Below, piece after piece: positions 42,305-52,798 of a stretch of DNA of 64,000 bases. The stretch spans positions 62,001 through 126,000 of the forward strand of contig CAVOGL010000024.1 of the NCBI GenBank assembly GCA_963695415.1, written 5' to 3'. Positions within the stretch are counted from its first letter, which is position 1. Each line of letters opens with the position of its first letter. The DNA is from CAVXWV01 sp963695415 (GTDB lineage Bacteria; Chloroflexota; Anaerolineae; Anaerolineales; UBA4823). The notes beneath the pieces are model-generated. The model ran no database searches. It was not told the origin of the DNA and saw only the letters and a list, made by a program, of their open reading frames with translations. The position numbers and the translations under genes were made by a program.

Positions 42305-44800
42305 TTATGTGATCGTTCTGAATTTGCGATTGCCGATCCAGTTTCGAATTGCTTTACTTAATTCTACCGTAAGTAGCAAAAGGATGGCAATTCCGATCAC
42401 CAGCAGCCATTGCTGCCAGGTTAACATCACGATGCCGAGTAATTCTCGCAGCCCGGGTACGGCAAAGGCAAGTGCGACAAGTGCCAGACCACCAATAACA
42501 GCCCAAACCAGGGGTTTGTTTTTGTTTAAAGGGGTCATCTTGTAGAGCGGCTGCTTAAGGCTACGATAAGCGAAGATATAAACCATGGAGTTGACTGCAA
42601 AGCTGGCGAAAACCAGGCTGCGTCCCTCGACCACATCCCCGTGGATGTTGTAATAATACCCAAATAGAGCCAGAGCCAGGATGGCACTGGTAATGCTGAT
42701 TACTGCGATAAGCGATAGACCCAGGTTGGTCAAAACTGGCTCTTTGAGCGATTTCGGTTTTTCTTCCATGATTCCGTTTTCCTTCGGTTCAAACCCCAGG
42801 ACAATATCTGAGGTCCATCGCAGATCAGGTGGATCCACAGGATCTGAGCTACCAGCAAAGGTGTGGGCCATCCCAGGATCATCGCTGTGAAAACAGTCAG
42901 CACCTCAGCAAAGGAATTCGAAAGGGTATAAGCGACCACTTTGCGGATATTCTCGAAGATCACCCGTCCTTCTTCGACCGCGGCGACAATGGTCCGGAAA
43001 TTATTATCCAATAAGATAAGATCGGACGTCTCTTTGGCGACATCCGTTGCGCTTCCCACCACCACGCCAATATTCGCCTTCTGAAGAGCAGGTGCGTCGT
43101 TGACCCCATCTCCGATCATCGCCGTGATACCGCCATTTCCCTGGATGGCTTTCACGATTCGCAGCTTATCATTGGGTCGGATTCTGGCAAAGATGGTGGT
43201 CTTCCGGACTTGATCTCGCAGGACATCATCACTGAGGCGGGTGAGTTCCGCCCCTTCTAAAATATTGTCGCCGTCTTCGTACAACCCGATATTCCGCCCG
43301 ATTCGTTCCACGGTTCTGCGGTAGTCGCCGGTGATCATCTTTACCCGGATTCCGGCTTGATGAGCGAGCCTCACGGCATCTGCAACCCCCTGGCGAACAG
43401 GGTCTTCCAGCCCCAGTAATCCCGTCCAGATGAAATCGTTGTGATCCTCGATGTCCCCGGAAGGGCGGTATGCCAGACCTAACAGCCTCAGCCCTTCACC
43501 TGCCCATTCCTCTACCATGCTCAATATATGGTTTTTTTGATCTGGATTGAGATCACACATCTCCACCACGATTTCTGGTGCACCCTTCAAGTAGTGGTTA
43601 CGCTCACCATTCAAACCGGTATCGGTAATCATGTACTTCGTCTCGCTGGTGAACAGCTCCTCTGCATAACGGATGGAGCCATCGACCACGTCCTGAAGGA
43701 TTCCGAGTTGATCGCGATAACGCATGTTCCCAAAGAGCCTGGTCTACAGGACCTTCCAGGTTGTTGCACAGGATCATTATTTCAAGCGCTTTCTCTGGGT
43801 TTATCAATTCGCACCTGGAGACACGCATTTGACCTTCCGTAAGCGTACCGGTTTTGTCTGTGCAGATATCCGTGACGGATCCCAGGGTCTCTACCGCCAG
43901 CATTTGTTTCACCAATCCATTGCGTTTCAAGACTTTACGCATACCCAGGACGAGTATCACGGTCACAGCGATCAACAGACCCTCCGGCACCGCAGCGATG
44001 GCGAGAACGATGGCTGTGCGCAGCATCTCCATGAAGTCTCTGCCCAAAAGTAATCCGATCACCATGATGACTGCGGTAAATCCCACTACGATTAAGGTTA
44101 ATGTTTTACTGAAAGCCTTCAAGCGAACCTGTAGGGGGGTGTCTTCTTCCTCATGTTCCTTCAGGCTGGCGGCAATCTGTCCCAGTTCTGTGTGTAGACC
44201 AGTATGTGATACCTGCATCAACCCGCGCCCGGTAGAGATGGTTGTTCCCATGAAAACCAGGTTCACAGACTCAACATCTTTTTTTACGGGTTCACTTTCT
44301 CCAGTCAGGATGGCTTCATCCACCTGGATTCGAGTGCTCTCGATCAATTGTCCATCACCGGGCACTTTCTCCCCGGCATTCAAAACCACCAGATCTCCGG
44401 GAACCAGTTCACGGACCTCGATCTCCTGGCGTTCGCCGTTGCGGATCACGGTTGTTGTCGGTTTCAATAATGCTTTCAGGGAGGTGGTAGGTTTTCTGTG
44501 CCTGAAATTCCTGGATGAAACCCAGGACGGCGTCGATTACCACCACCACCATGATAATGATAAAGTCACCTAGTTCACCCACGAGCAGGGAGATCAATGC
44601 TGCACTCAGGATGATATAGACCAGCGGGCTTTTTAGCTGGTTCAATAGGATTGTCCAGGCTGCAGTTGTCTTTTCCGCCGGAAGCAGGTTTTCTCCAAAC
44701 TGTTCGCGAGTCGGAGTACCTCAGAGGGTGACAAACCAGGCAGGTGTTGTTGACCCGGGGTTACAGGTGATACGGGAGTGGCTTCAAGTTGTATGGTCAT
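42305..44800 (-). CDS. P-type (P2, Ca2+-like) cation ATPase, broken by four frame changes
   Basis: Pieces in three frames together give a full pump of about 830 residues: an N-terminal cation-ATPase domain (LSPSEVLRL, REQFGENLLPAEK), ILTGESEPVKKD (TGES), VPEGLLIAV, ICTDKTGTLT (phosphorylated Asp), MITGDYRRT, MIGDGVNDAPAL, and six C-terminal membrane segments. Breaks lie near 42812, 43725, 44483 and 44712. The start is ATG 44800 with AAGGAA. It would export Ca2+ or a similar cation. One break could be error; four in one gene could also mean decay, so functionality is uncertain. Confidence 0.82.
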
Positions 44801-44842
44801 CCTTCAGTTTCCTTTCTGGGAACTGAAGTGTATTACATTGCG

Positions 44843-44875
44843 AACGTTTTGTAAATACTAAACGTTGGTAACGTT
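44843..44875. promoter_or_regulatory. Cluster of three AACGTT palindromes before the cation ATPase
   Basis: AACGTT occurs at 44843-44848, 44861-44866 and 44870-44875, with ACGTT half-sites spaced like a dimer operator. It is 43 bp before the ATPase start. The GbsR/MarR regulator encoded downstream is a candidate binder. Confidence 0.45.
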
Positions 44876-44935
44876 AGCAATGCTCAAGCAATGACAAAAG
44901 TCACATCATGTGCCACTCATTATGGATAGAAAAAT

Positions 44936-46982
44936 TTATGGGGTTACGACCAAAAGGTTGTACAACCAGATCGCCGCACTTCTTTTGGGTAAATGGAATA
45001 AGAAACCCTGTTTTTGCAGCGTTTCACCACTTACCTCGTGCACTTCTCCGTTTTCAGGGTTCTCGAAACGGTATTGGGCATTGCTGTGCAGGCCCTGCAA
45101 AGATACGGTCAGCGTATCCTTTTCGCAGTCCTTAAGTCGTATGCCCTGTACCATTCCTTTGCCAGACTCGGGTTGGTCAAACTGCCACGCCACCCACTCC
45201 TGATCGCTTCGATGAGCAGGGGTGAGGGCATAAAAATCACCAGAGAGTATCAGGTCAGCCACCCGGCGCCATACCTGGATCAGCTTTTGTGCCAACGGGT
45301 AATCATAGTCATCCTTGCGGATGTCGATCGTGGCGAACAGCATCGGCGCCATCCCGCAGTGGAAGGAAAAGCTGTCGATCTCGGGGTCGAATCTCTGCGA
45401 TACCGGCAGTGTCCCAGGACAGCGTCGCCTCTTTGAAATATGGGATCCATTCGAACAGGGTGCGGTGGAAAGCCAGTTTGACCGGGTGGATACCGTAGCC
45501 ATAGTCGGTGAAGTGCAGCGGCACCGACCTGCGCATGGTCTCCAGATCGTTGCGCCTGCCGCCGCTGGAGCAAGAAGTTGATCCACAACCCGGGATTGCG
45601 CTCAAGCAGGTCGTCCCAGTACTGCAGGTAGCCCTGCACATGCTGGTTTTCATGAAATCCTTGCCGCGCCAGATCGTCCTTCGTATCGCGACGATCACCT
45701 TCCCGCCAGTGGCTGAGCGGTTCGAAATTGAAATCCTGCCGGTATATCTTGATCCCATTTTCCTGGATCAGCCTGCATACATGCTCTGTCAGCCAGGCGC
45801 GCGCTTCGGGGTTGCCCAGGTAAAGCAGCCGGTTGCCAGCAGTATCTTCATCGGATTTAAGAAGCCATTCAGGTCGTTCGCGATCCAGGCGTGTCCCCGG
45901 GCGCACCCGCTCCGGCTCGAACCAGACCAGCAGGTCCGCACCGTGTTTCTCTGCTTGCTCAGATACAGATTTCAAGCCGTTCGGAAACCGTTCCGGGTCT
46001 GGCTCCCAGCTTCCCGTGATCCACCATTTGCGTTCTCTTTGCTCGTCGTAGCAGGGATACCAGCCGGCATCGATCCACCACACATCGAAATCGATCCCAT
46101 GCCGGGCAAATTTCCCAATGTTCTCCAGCTGGTTCTCTTCCGTGGCGGCGGTAAACTCCTCGCCCTCCTCCGGTCCGCACACCGCCAGCCTGGGTCTTAG
46201 CGGCTGACCGTCCGGTCGCGGCAGCACATGCGTAAGGTACCAGCGGCGCCACAGGTTGATAGCCCGATGTTTCGAGGCCCGCGTTTCGTTACCCTCCCAT
46301 GCCATCAGCGTGATGCGCGGGGTGCGGATGCATTCACCTGGGAGCAGGTTCAGGGAAACTATTTCCTGCCCCGCCTGGATCCTGGCGCCGTCAGCCGTGC
46401 CCTGGAACGTTGCTTCCCACTGCCCGGGCCACCCGACCGCCAGCGTCAACCCGCAGTCCTGGAAAACAAGGCGGTAATAAGGGAACGCCTGGTCGCAGGG
46501 TCTCCCGCCAGTGGGGGCAAATCGCAGAGTCTCTCCGGAGGCGAGTAGCGTCGCTTCGCCTGAATAACCGGAACTGCGTGGTAAAAATCGCCGTTGCAGT
46601 GAGTCAGAACCGGGTGGTCTCCCTTGAAATCGCAGTCGATTGCCAGCACATCGCTCAACAGCCTGCTGGTTTTATCGCCCGGGTTGCTGAACCAAGCTGT
46701 CCATTCGATCACCGGGAAATCAAGATACTCCTGGATCTCGACGCGGATCTCCATCTCGTTTCCAGGATGTTTGCCAGTGAATGTGGTTGTGATGATATTA
46801 GCGTCTACCCGCTGCCTGATGGCATGAGGCTGCCAATCTGCCGGGATTCCCTGGATGGGCTGCCCTCCATAGGTGAATGAAATGGGCAGACTCTCCGCGG
46901 ATTTGAACAGGCCTTCTGTCCATTCACGCAGCTTGCGCATGTCTCCGGTCTGGGTGGTTGGGGAAAGTTGGGTTGTTTGCAT
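44936..46982 (-). CDS. GH36 alpha-galactosidase, broken by three frame changes
   Basis: About 680 residues when frames are joined near 46490, 45572 and 45395. GH36 signatures: DVWWIDAGWYPCYDEQ, LLVWFEPERVRPGT, the nucleophile Asp in KIYRQDFNFEPL, and the acid Asp in SCSSGGRRND. The N-terminal beta domain begins LREWTEGLFKSAESLP; the C-terminal beta domain ends LPKRSAAIWLYNLL. It hydrolyses alpha-galactosides (or N-acetylgalactosaminides) and is cytoplasmic by sequence. It closes the minus-strand GntR-linked operon (isomerase, two SDRs, cupin, GH36). Confidence 0.88.
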
Positions 46983-46999
46983 ATGTTGCCTTTAGATAA

Positions 47000-47410
47000 T
47001 CATTCTTCGTCAATGGTTTTATAGGATTTCCCCCAGGCGTTCCTGCGCAGGTGCCACACTTCGTTGTCCTCGGCGTGCTGCCAAAAGGTCAGCAGGACGA
47101 AATCTCCGGTTGGACTGGTGTTCTCAAGTGCATGGAACACACCTCCCGGGATGAACACCAGGTCACCTGACCCTATTTCATGCACATCATCCCCCAGGCG
47201 AAGCTGTGCTTCCCCCTCCAGCACGTAATAGATCTCGTTCTGTTCATGGGTCGCCCCCCCGGTCTTCCCCCCGACCTTCAGGATCCCCTGGTTGATGTTG
47301 ATCACCTCCGTCCCCGCAACGCTTTCATCCAGGAGCATTCTGGATGAATATGCCGGGTCGCAGACAAACGGTTTTACTCTGGAGGATGAAATGATTTTTG
47401 CATCTAACAT
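47000..47410 (-). CDS. Cupin-domain protein
   Basis: 136 residues from ATG 47410 (ATGGAG upstream). Double-stranded beta-helix motifs: GGKTGGATHEQNEIYYVLEGEAQLRLG and LVFIPGGVFHALENTS carry His and Glu for a metal. Cupins isomerise or oxidise sugars and similar compounds, or bind ligands. It lies between two SDRs and the alpha-galactosidase, so it may process a sugar lactone or keto-sugar. Confidence 0.88.
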   Translation of the reverse strand: MLDAKIISSSRVKPFVCDPAYSSRMLLDESVAGTEVININQGILKVGGKTGGATHEQNEIYYVLEGEAQLRLGDDVHEIGSGDLVFIPGGVFHALENTSPTGDFVLLTFWQHAEDNEVWHLRRNAWGKSYKTIDEE

Positions 47411-47456
47411 GAAAACTCCATTCTGGTTTATCAATGAATAATCGCTGATCTTTGGT

Positions 47457-48257
47457 TCACCAATCTCTGGCAAACCCGCACGTCCACCCCCCGTCGATCA
47501 CCAGTGTGCTGCCGGTGACGTAACTGGCAGCCTCTGATGCCAGGTAGAGGGCGCCGTAGGCGATATCAGCCGGGCTGCCCGCACGTTTGAGCGGGATGTG
47601 CGACAGGATGCTCTCGTACCTGCCGTCAGTGTACATGCCGCTGGTATGCATCGCCGGGATATCGATCGAACCTGGCAGGATGACGTTCACGTTAATCCCG
47701 AACTGCGCCAGCTCGATCGCCATTGCCCGGGTCAACTGGATCACGCCGGCTTTCGCTGCCGCAAAGGCGCACTGGTTCCTCAATGGCACCGCGCCGACGA
47801 TCGATCCGATGTTGATGATTTTTCCATACCCTGCCTTGATCATCAAAGGCAGGACCGCCTTGCTGCAGTTATAAACGCCGTCGAGGTCCACCTTAATGAT
47901 TTTCTCCCACATTTCGTCCGGGAATTCGTGGATTGGACCGCGCTCCTTCATCGGGATGTTGATCCCGGCGTTATTAACCAGGATGTCGATCTTTTCGTAA
48001 AACGCGAGGGTCTGTTCTGCCATCCCTTGAACTGACAGTTTGTTGGTGACATCCGCAGAGAGGAATGTCGCCTTTCCGCCTTCCTTCCTGATTTCCTCAA
48101 CCACCTCCACTCCCCTGACCTCGTGGATGTCATTGACTACGACCGCCGCCCCGTTCCTGGCAAACACCCTGGCGATCTCGCTGCCGATCCCACCTCCTGC
48201 ACCGGTGACGATGGCGACCTTATTTTCCAGGTTTACCTTCATTTGAGGGTCCTCCAT
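47457..48257 (-). CDS. Short-chain dehydrogenase (second of adjacent pair)
   Basis: About 267 residues from ATG 48257 (GAGGAGG seven bases upstream); ATG 48242 is also supported by GGAGG. TGAGGGIG binds NAD; LVNNAGIN, NIGSIVGAVP and FAAAKAG complete the SDR set. The Tyr of the YxxxK motif is replaced by Phe-Ala-Ala-Ala-Lys (CAFAAAKAG), which is unusual for an active enzyme. The C-terminus is GGWTCGFARDW. In the raw sequence it is continuous with the SDR before it, but the ribosome site and a probable one-base error speak for two genes. Confidence 0.82.
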   Translation of the reverse strand: MEDPQMKVNLENKVAIVTGAGGGIGSEIARVFARNGAAVVVNDIHEVRGVEVVEEIRKEGGKATFLSADVTNKLSVQGMAEQTLAFYEKIDILVNNAGINIPMKERGPIHEFPDEMWEKIIKVDLDGVYNCSKAVLPLMIKAGYGKIINIGSIVGAVPLRNQCAFAAAKAGVIQLTRAMAIELAQFGINVNVILPGSIDIPAMHTSGMYTDGRYESILSHIPLKRAGSPADIAYGALYLASEAASYVTGSTLVIDGGWTCGFARDW

Positions 48258-48259
48258 CG

Positions 48260-49130
48260 TTAAACCTCCTCGAGCTCCTTCCGAAGGCTCGTAATCGATC
48301 GACATTTTGGCAGTCAATCCCCCGTCCAGGGTCAGTACGTGCCCGGTCATGAATTCAGACGCATCCGACATCAGGTAAACCGCCGCAAATCCGGTGTCCT
48401 CCGGCACCCCCACCCGTCCCCAGGGAACCAGGCTGTCGCCCACCTCGCGGGTGTAATTGGGATCATCAAAGTAGCTTTTTACCTCGATGGAACCCGGAGC
48501 GAGCACGTTGACCCGGATATGCATGGGGCACAACTCAACCGCCAGCTCCCGGCTGAACGCATTAATTGCCCCCTTGGTACCGGCATACACGGAGTGCCAG
48601 GCATACCCGGCGCTGCCATGCACGGAGGAGACATTCACGATGCTGCCTCCAGCCCATCGGCGCTCCGGGAAGCGCTGGCGCAGCTCCTCCCCGCGGGCAA
48701 TCATGTGAGGCACAGCCTGCTGGCAGGTGAAAAATTGTCCGCGAATGTTCAGGTCGTAGACATTGTTGAATTCCTCTTCGCTGACACTGGTGAATGGCTT
48801 GGAGAAAGTCAGCCCGGCATTGTTGAACAGCCCATCCAGTCCACCCAGGAACTGGACGGCTTCGTCCACCAGCCTGCGGCAGTCTTCCACGTGGCGCAGG
48901 TCCGCCTGAATAGCGGTTGCCCGTCGTCCAAGAGTTTGAATACGTTCCACCAGGTCGAAAGCGCCTTGAGCGCTGCTGCGGTAGCTGACAGCCACATCTG
49001 CTCCGTGACGGGCGAGCTCAAAGGCGGCTCCCTCGCCGATCCCCGTGCCGCCTCCCGCCACCAGGATCAGCTTTCCCTCCAGATTGAAGGGTCTATCCTT
49101 AATTGGATGGACCAAAGGGCTTTCAAACAT
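48260..49130 (-). CDS. Short-chain dehydrogenase (first of adjacent pair)
   Basis: About 290 residues. AGGGTGIG for NAD, FNNAGLTF, NVSSVHGSAGYAWHSVYAGTKGA (Ser, Tyr, Lys) and GGLTAKMSIDYEPS. After YEPS the given frame runs into the next gene. Removing one G near 48280 gives KELEEV and TAA at 48260-48262, 2 bp before the next ATG. It is probably an NAD(P)-dependent oxidoreductase of sugars or sugar acids in the GntR-linked operon. A true double-SDR fusion is the alternative. Confidence 0.82.
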
Positions 49131-49149
49131 GCAAACCTCCTCTTAGCAC

Positions 49150-49275
49150 AATTGGAACGAATAAGCGAATAAACGAATTTACCGGGCTTTATTCAAAATC
49201 CGCGCAATCCTTTTATCTGCGTAATCTGCGTTAAAAAAGTTCGTTTTATTTGTCCATTCGTTTCATTCGTATGAA
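49150..49275. repeat. ATTCG/AATCCGCG dispersed repeat
   Basis: GAATAAGCGAATAAACGAAT, AAAATCCGCGCAATCC, ATCTGCGTAATCTGCGTTAA and CATTCGTTTCATTCGTATGA belong to the same family as the repeats at 12247-12573, 50340-50395 and 58165-58235. The last part overlaps the 3' end of the isomerase gene. Confidence 0.8.
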
Positions 49276-50267
49276 AACCACCTACCCCAAAACGCCTCTC
49301 TTAGCAGTGCAGAAGCATCCATCGCGTCCCCGCGGGCGATCACATCACCAAAGCGATCCCTGCCCACCCGGTCGAGCACATTGCTCAGACCCTGGATCCA
49401 GCGGATGCTCTCGCTGGCAGCCCGAAGCCCGTCCTCGCGGTAGGGGAAGATGTCCAGCGCATACCAGCCGTTGTAGTTCAGGCGGTCCAGCCAGTAGATC
49501 AGCTCCAGCGATTCGATGGTGTGGATCGATCCGAAGGTCAGGTCATCATCCCACATGCGCCAGTTGTCGTTGAAGTGCATGTAAAAAAGTTTATTCCCGA
49601 AATAGTGCAAAAGAGCCGCAGATTCGGCGGTGTTTTCATAACCTTGCAGAGCATGCCCGACATCGATCATCGCCCCCACATTGTCTTTGTTCACCCGGTC
49701 GATCAGCAGCAGCGTCTTGCCCACGGTTGCCAGGAAGCAGTGTGTGCGTGGCTCCTTGGGCTTGTATTCGAGCACGATCTTGATCTCCGGGAGGTATTCA
49801 GCGCACTCGATCGTCCCCTCGATCATCCGCTCCCATGCGCTCAGGTAATCTGCCTGGAAGGGATAATCATAACCATCCTGCCCGAACCACAGGTCGACCA
49901 CCTCGCAGCCGAGTTGCTTTGCCCAACCCATCGATTTCTTCACCTCCTCGATGGCTTCCCGCCGGATCTTTGGGTCGTTGGATGTGAAGGAACCCCAGCC
50001 CCATTTTGCCGAAGCCCAGATGTCCGGCGTCACGCAGGTGACCTCCAGCCCAGCATCCCCGATCTGGCGGCGGATCTGCTCCAAATTCTGGTCGTTCACA
50101 TGCCATAAGCCGACCAGCTCTACCCCGGTTAAGCCCTCGACCTGTGTGGCTGCTCTGATCAGCTGGTCAGTCGTCAGCCGCTCTCCGTATCCGTCGAGAA
50201 CATATCGGTCTGCACAGGCATTGAACGTATTGATATTGGCGGAAAAGCGTAAATTCTTGGTCATCAT
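49263..50267 (-). CDS. Sugar-phosphate isomerase/epimerase-like (xylose-isomerase-type TIM barrel)
   Basis: 334 residues; ATGATG start with GAGGTG upstream. TIM-barrel ligands of the AP-endonuclease-2 superfamily are seen: GVELVGLWH, VVDLWFGQDG, IKIVLEYKPKEPRTH (Glu), GAMIDVGHAL (Asp, His), FYMHFNDNW (His) and YALDIFPYRED (Asp). It isomerises or epimerises a sugar or sugar acid, or decarboxylates a keto-sugar acid. The last residues (WFSYE) and stop lie in a dispersed repeat. It is the first gene after GntR on the minus strand. Confidence 0.87.
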   Translation of the reverse strand: MMTKNLRFSANINTFNACADRYVLDGYGERLTTDQLIRAATQVEGLTGVELVGLWHVNDQNLEQIRRQIGDAGLEVTCVTPDIWASAKWGWGSFTSNDPKIRREAIEEVKKSMGWAKQLGCEVVDLWFGQDGYDYPFQADYLSAWERMIEGTIECAEYLPEIKIVLEYKPKEPRTHCFLATVGKTLLLIDRVNKDNVGAMIDVGHALQGYENTAESAALLHYFGNKLFYMHFNDNWRMWDDDLTFGSIHTIESLELIYWLDRLNYNGWYALDIFPYREDGLRAASESIRWIQGLSNVLDRVGRDRFGDVIARGDAMDASALLREAFWGRWFSYE

Positions 50268-50291
50268 ATCACCTCATGTCGTAAAGGAAAG

Positions 50292-50395
50292 GGCGTCAAA
50301 GACGGCGTCAAAGACGGCGTCAATGACGGGGAAAAATTTGTTTGTTCCATCCGTGAAATCCGTTTTTTCAGTGAAATCTGTGTTCTGTTTTTTTC
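50292..50395. repeat. 12-bp tandem repeat and dispersed AATCCGTG repeat
   Basis: GGCGTCAAAGAC is repeated three times without gap (50292-50327; third copy has one change), followed by a copy of the CCATCCGTGAAATCCG/TCAGTGAAATCTGTG family. It fills the gap between the isomerase and GntR genes. Confidence 0.8.
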
Positions 50396-50405
50396 CTCCC
50401 TGTTC

Positions 50406-51171
50406 TCAAGCCAGGCTCTCAAGTCTCACTCGAAGGTCATAACGGTCGCCCCGCCAGAGCGAATCCAGGTACTCCACGGGTTGCTGGTCTGCATCGAAGG
50501 TCAGGCGGGTGATCTCGAACAGGGCATCTCCTTCACTGACTTGCAGCAGGTCTGCTTCATCTCCTGTCGCAGCCCGGGTGCGGATGGTCTGGTCTGCGGT
50601 TTTCAATTCAATGTTGTACTGGTTCTTCAAGGCGTAGTACAGGGACCCGTCCAGGTCTTGCTGCTCCAGACCCGACCGCCAGGCTGACAGGGATATAGGA
50701 CCACTGCAGGCTGATGGGCTCATCATTTGCCAGGCGCAAACGGTGTATTTTCCAGGTTTTGCTTCCATCACCAAGCTGCAGCAGGCGTTGGATGTGTGCG
50801 CTGGGTGAGACCTGCTCCAGCCCAAGCAGGATCGATCTGGGTTCCCAGCCGCGCTTCTGCAGGTCTTCTGTGGTGGAGCACAGGTTCATCAGGTCCAGCT
50901 CCACCCGCCGCCTGCGCAGGAAAGTGCCGCGTCCCTTTTCCCGGTAGATCAGCCCTTCCCGTTCCAGGACAGACAGCGCGTGCCGCACGGTTCCGCGGTT
51001 CACACGGAAGAATTCTGCCAGCTCGCTTTCTGAAGGGAAAGGGGTCGGTTGCTGGTCGGAATGGGCATCATCCAGGTCCAGGATTAGTTCGCGCAGGATC
51101 ATCACCATCTGGTAGTAAAACGGCACCGGTGAGTCCTTATTGATTTTTTGGTGAGTGAGTGTCAGTTCCAC
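50406..51171 (-). CDS. GntR/HutC-family transcriptional regulator, frameshifted
   Basis: About 255 residues. The winged helix reads DSPVPFYYQMVMILREL, FPSESELAEFFRVNRGTVRHALSVLEREGLIYREKGRGTFL. A UTRA-type ligand domain follows: ILLGLEQVSPSA, IHRLRLANDEPISLQWSYIP, then after one surplus base in the CCC run 50671-50673 it continues GLEQQDLDGSLYYAL, IRTRAATGDEADLLQV and VEYLDSLWRGDRYDL. The start GTG 51171 is likely; a longer frame upstream reaches the promoter. It should repress both divergent promoters and respond to a sugar or sugar acid. Confidence 0.87.
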
Positions 51172-51235
51172 TGAGAGCCAGTTCCACGCCGACCAGTCGC
51201 TATGGAGTTTATGGATTGTTTTCCAGGCCGTAGCC

Positions 51236-51289
51236 TGTATATACAAGTGTACTGGTTGCCAGTATAGCAAATCGCTCTTTCGGTGTCAA
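51236..51289 (-). promoter_or_regulatory. GntR promoter with operator TGTATATACA
   Basis: On the minus strand TTGACA (51284-51289), 17-base spacer and TATACT (51261-51266) with extended TG form a near-consensus promoter. The perfect palindrome TGTATATACA (51236-51245), which holds the GntR-type core GTATATAC, lies just after the predicted transcription start. This points to autoregulation by roadblock. Confidence 0.82.
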
Positions 51290-51308
51290 GCCAGTCACTT
51301 CACGTATA

Positions 51309-51367
51309 TTGACGCTGTTTCCCTTGTATGCTATAGTGCCTGTATTACAGGAACCTGTATGTACATA
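51309..51367 (+). promoter_or_regulatory. RLP operon promoter with two GntR operator-like palindromes
   Basis: TTGACG (51309-51314), 17-base spacer, TATAGT (51332-51337) with TG one base before it. Immediately after come CCTGTA-T-TACAGG (51339-51351) and TATGTACATA (51358-51367), both related to the TGTATATACA site on the other side. They cover the predicted start of transcription of the RuBisCO-like gene. Confidence 0.8.
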
Positions 51368-51404
51368 TGATCAAGTTTGAATCCCATTACCAGGAGAATG
51401 ACAG

Positions 51405-52755
51405 ATGAAAAGACTTTTCGATCCCGATATGTTCGATTTTCAGTGGGAAAGTATCGACCACAATCGCTACATTGTCGGTACCTATTATGTAGAAGACACC
51501 CTGCCCGATCAGGATTGGATCGAGCACCTGCTCCAGGTGCAGCGCATGGCGTTGGAAGGCTCCACTTCCAGCTGGATGCGCGTAAAGGAGGATTCAGGCG
51601 CCGTGCGCGAGAAGCTCACCAGCAAGGTGCTGGGCTATTTCGAAGTTCCCACGGATAAACCGCACACTAAAGCAGCCGTTGTCCAGCTGGGTTTTCCTAT
51701 CGATGCCTGGGACGTCAACCTGAATGTCCCCATGATGCTGCTCACCATCGCCGGGAACGCCTTTGCTTTCTCATCCAAGGTGCGTCTGCTGGATGTCTAT
51801 TTCCCCAAAGAGATGGTTGACCGGTTCAAAGGTCCCAAGTACGGCGTCCAGGGCATCCGTGAGCGCCTGGGTGTCTATGACCGCCCGCTTGTGCTGCATA
51901 TCATCAAGCCCAAGATGGGTATGACTCCCGAAGAGACTGCCAACCAGGTTTACCAGACCGCTATCGGCGGTGCCGATATCTGCAAGGACGACGAGATGCT
52001 CAGCGATCTGGGCAACTCCACCTGGGAAAAGCGCCTCGAGGCAGTTCTGAAAGCGATCGACAAAGCCGAAGCAGAGACCGGACATAAGATGCTCTACATG
52101 CTCAGCATCACGGATGAGATCGACAAGATCAATGAGAAAGCCCGCCGCGCCGTTGCTATGGGCGCTTCAGGGCTGCTGCTCGCCTATTCCGCCGGTCCCT
52201 CCGCCCTGCGCCTGCTCACCGAAGATCCCGAGGTCAAGGCTCCCGTCCTGTTGCACGTCTCGCACATGCTCAGCCAGATCCCGATGATCAGCTTCCCGGT
52301 CTTCTCCAAGCTCTGCCGGCTTTGCGGCGCTGACATGATGCTCTCACCCTGCATCTGGACCAGCATTCCCATGGTCTCGCCCGAAGAATTCTGCTCGCAA
52401 CTACCAGGTGATGGTCGCCCCGATGTACCACATCAAGCCCACCTTCCCGATGCCAGCCGCAGGCATGTATCCGGGTCTTGCTCCGGTCCTGGTCGAAGAG
52501 TTCGGCGTCGACCAGATTATTCCCGCAGGCGGCGGTATGCTCGGGCATAAGCTGGGCTATACAGCGGGTGCAAAAGCCTGGCGCCAGGCGATCGATGCCG
52601 CTGTTGCCGGCATCCCTCTGACCCAGGCTGCCCAATCTCACCCGGAGCTTCTCGCAGCCATCGAGCAGTGGGGTGTGCGCAAACGCCCCGAGACCGCCTG
52701 GGGCTACCTCGGCAAAGATTTCCATCCCTCCTTCGCCCCGCGCAACCTGGAGTGA
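51405..52755 (+). CDS. RuBisCO-like protein (RLP), frameshifted
   Basis: About 449 residues. RuBisCO large-chain features: IIKPKMGMTPEE (catalytic Lys region) and GGADICKDDE with Lys194, Asp196 and Glu197, so the carbamylated-Lys/Mg site is intact. The loop-6 Lys motif (GKLEG-type) of CO2-fixing enzymes is not seen; that region reads CIWTSIPMVSPEEF. This makes it a form IV or catabolic-type RLP, not a carbon-fixing RuBisCO. The frame changes near 52399; the second part starts RNYQVMVAPMYHIK and ends FHPSFAPRNLE. GGAGAATG precedes ATG. It is the first gene of the operon with the 2-oxoacid dehydrogenase. Confidence 0.88.
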
Positions 52756-52798
52756 ACCTTGAATTTGTCCGTCGACAAAATCCGGTTATAGTTAACCC

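Noticed and set aside
51405..52755. CO2-fixing RuBisCO
   Set aside because: Loop-6 Lys motif is not present and no phosphoribulokinase is nearby; context is catabolic.
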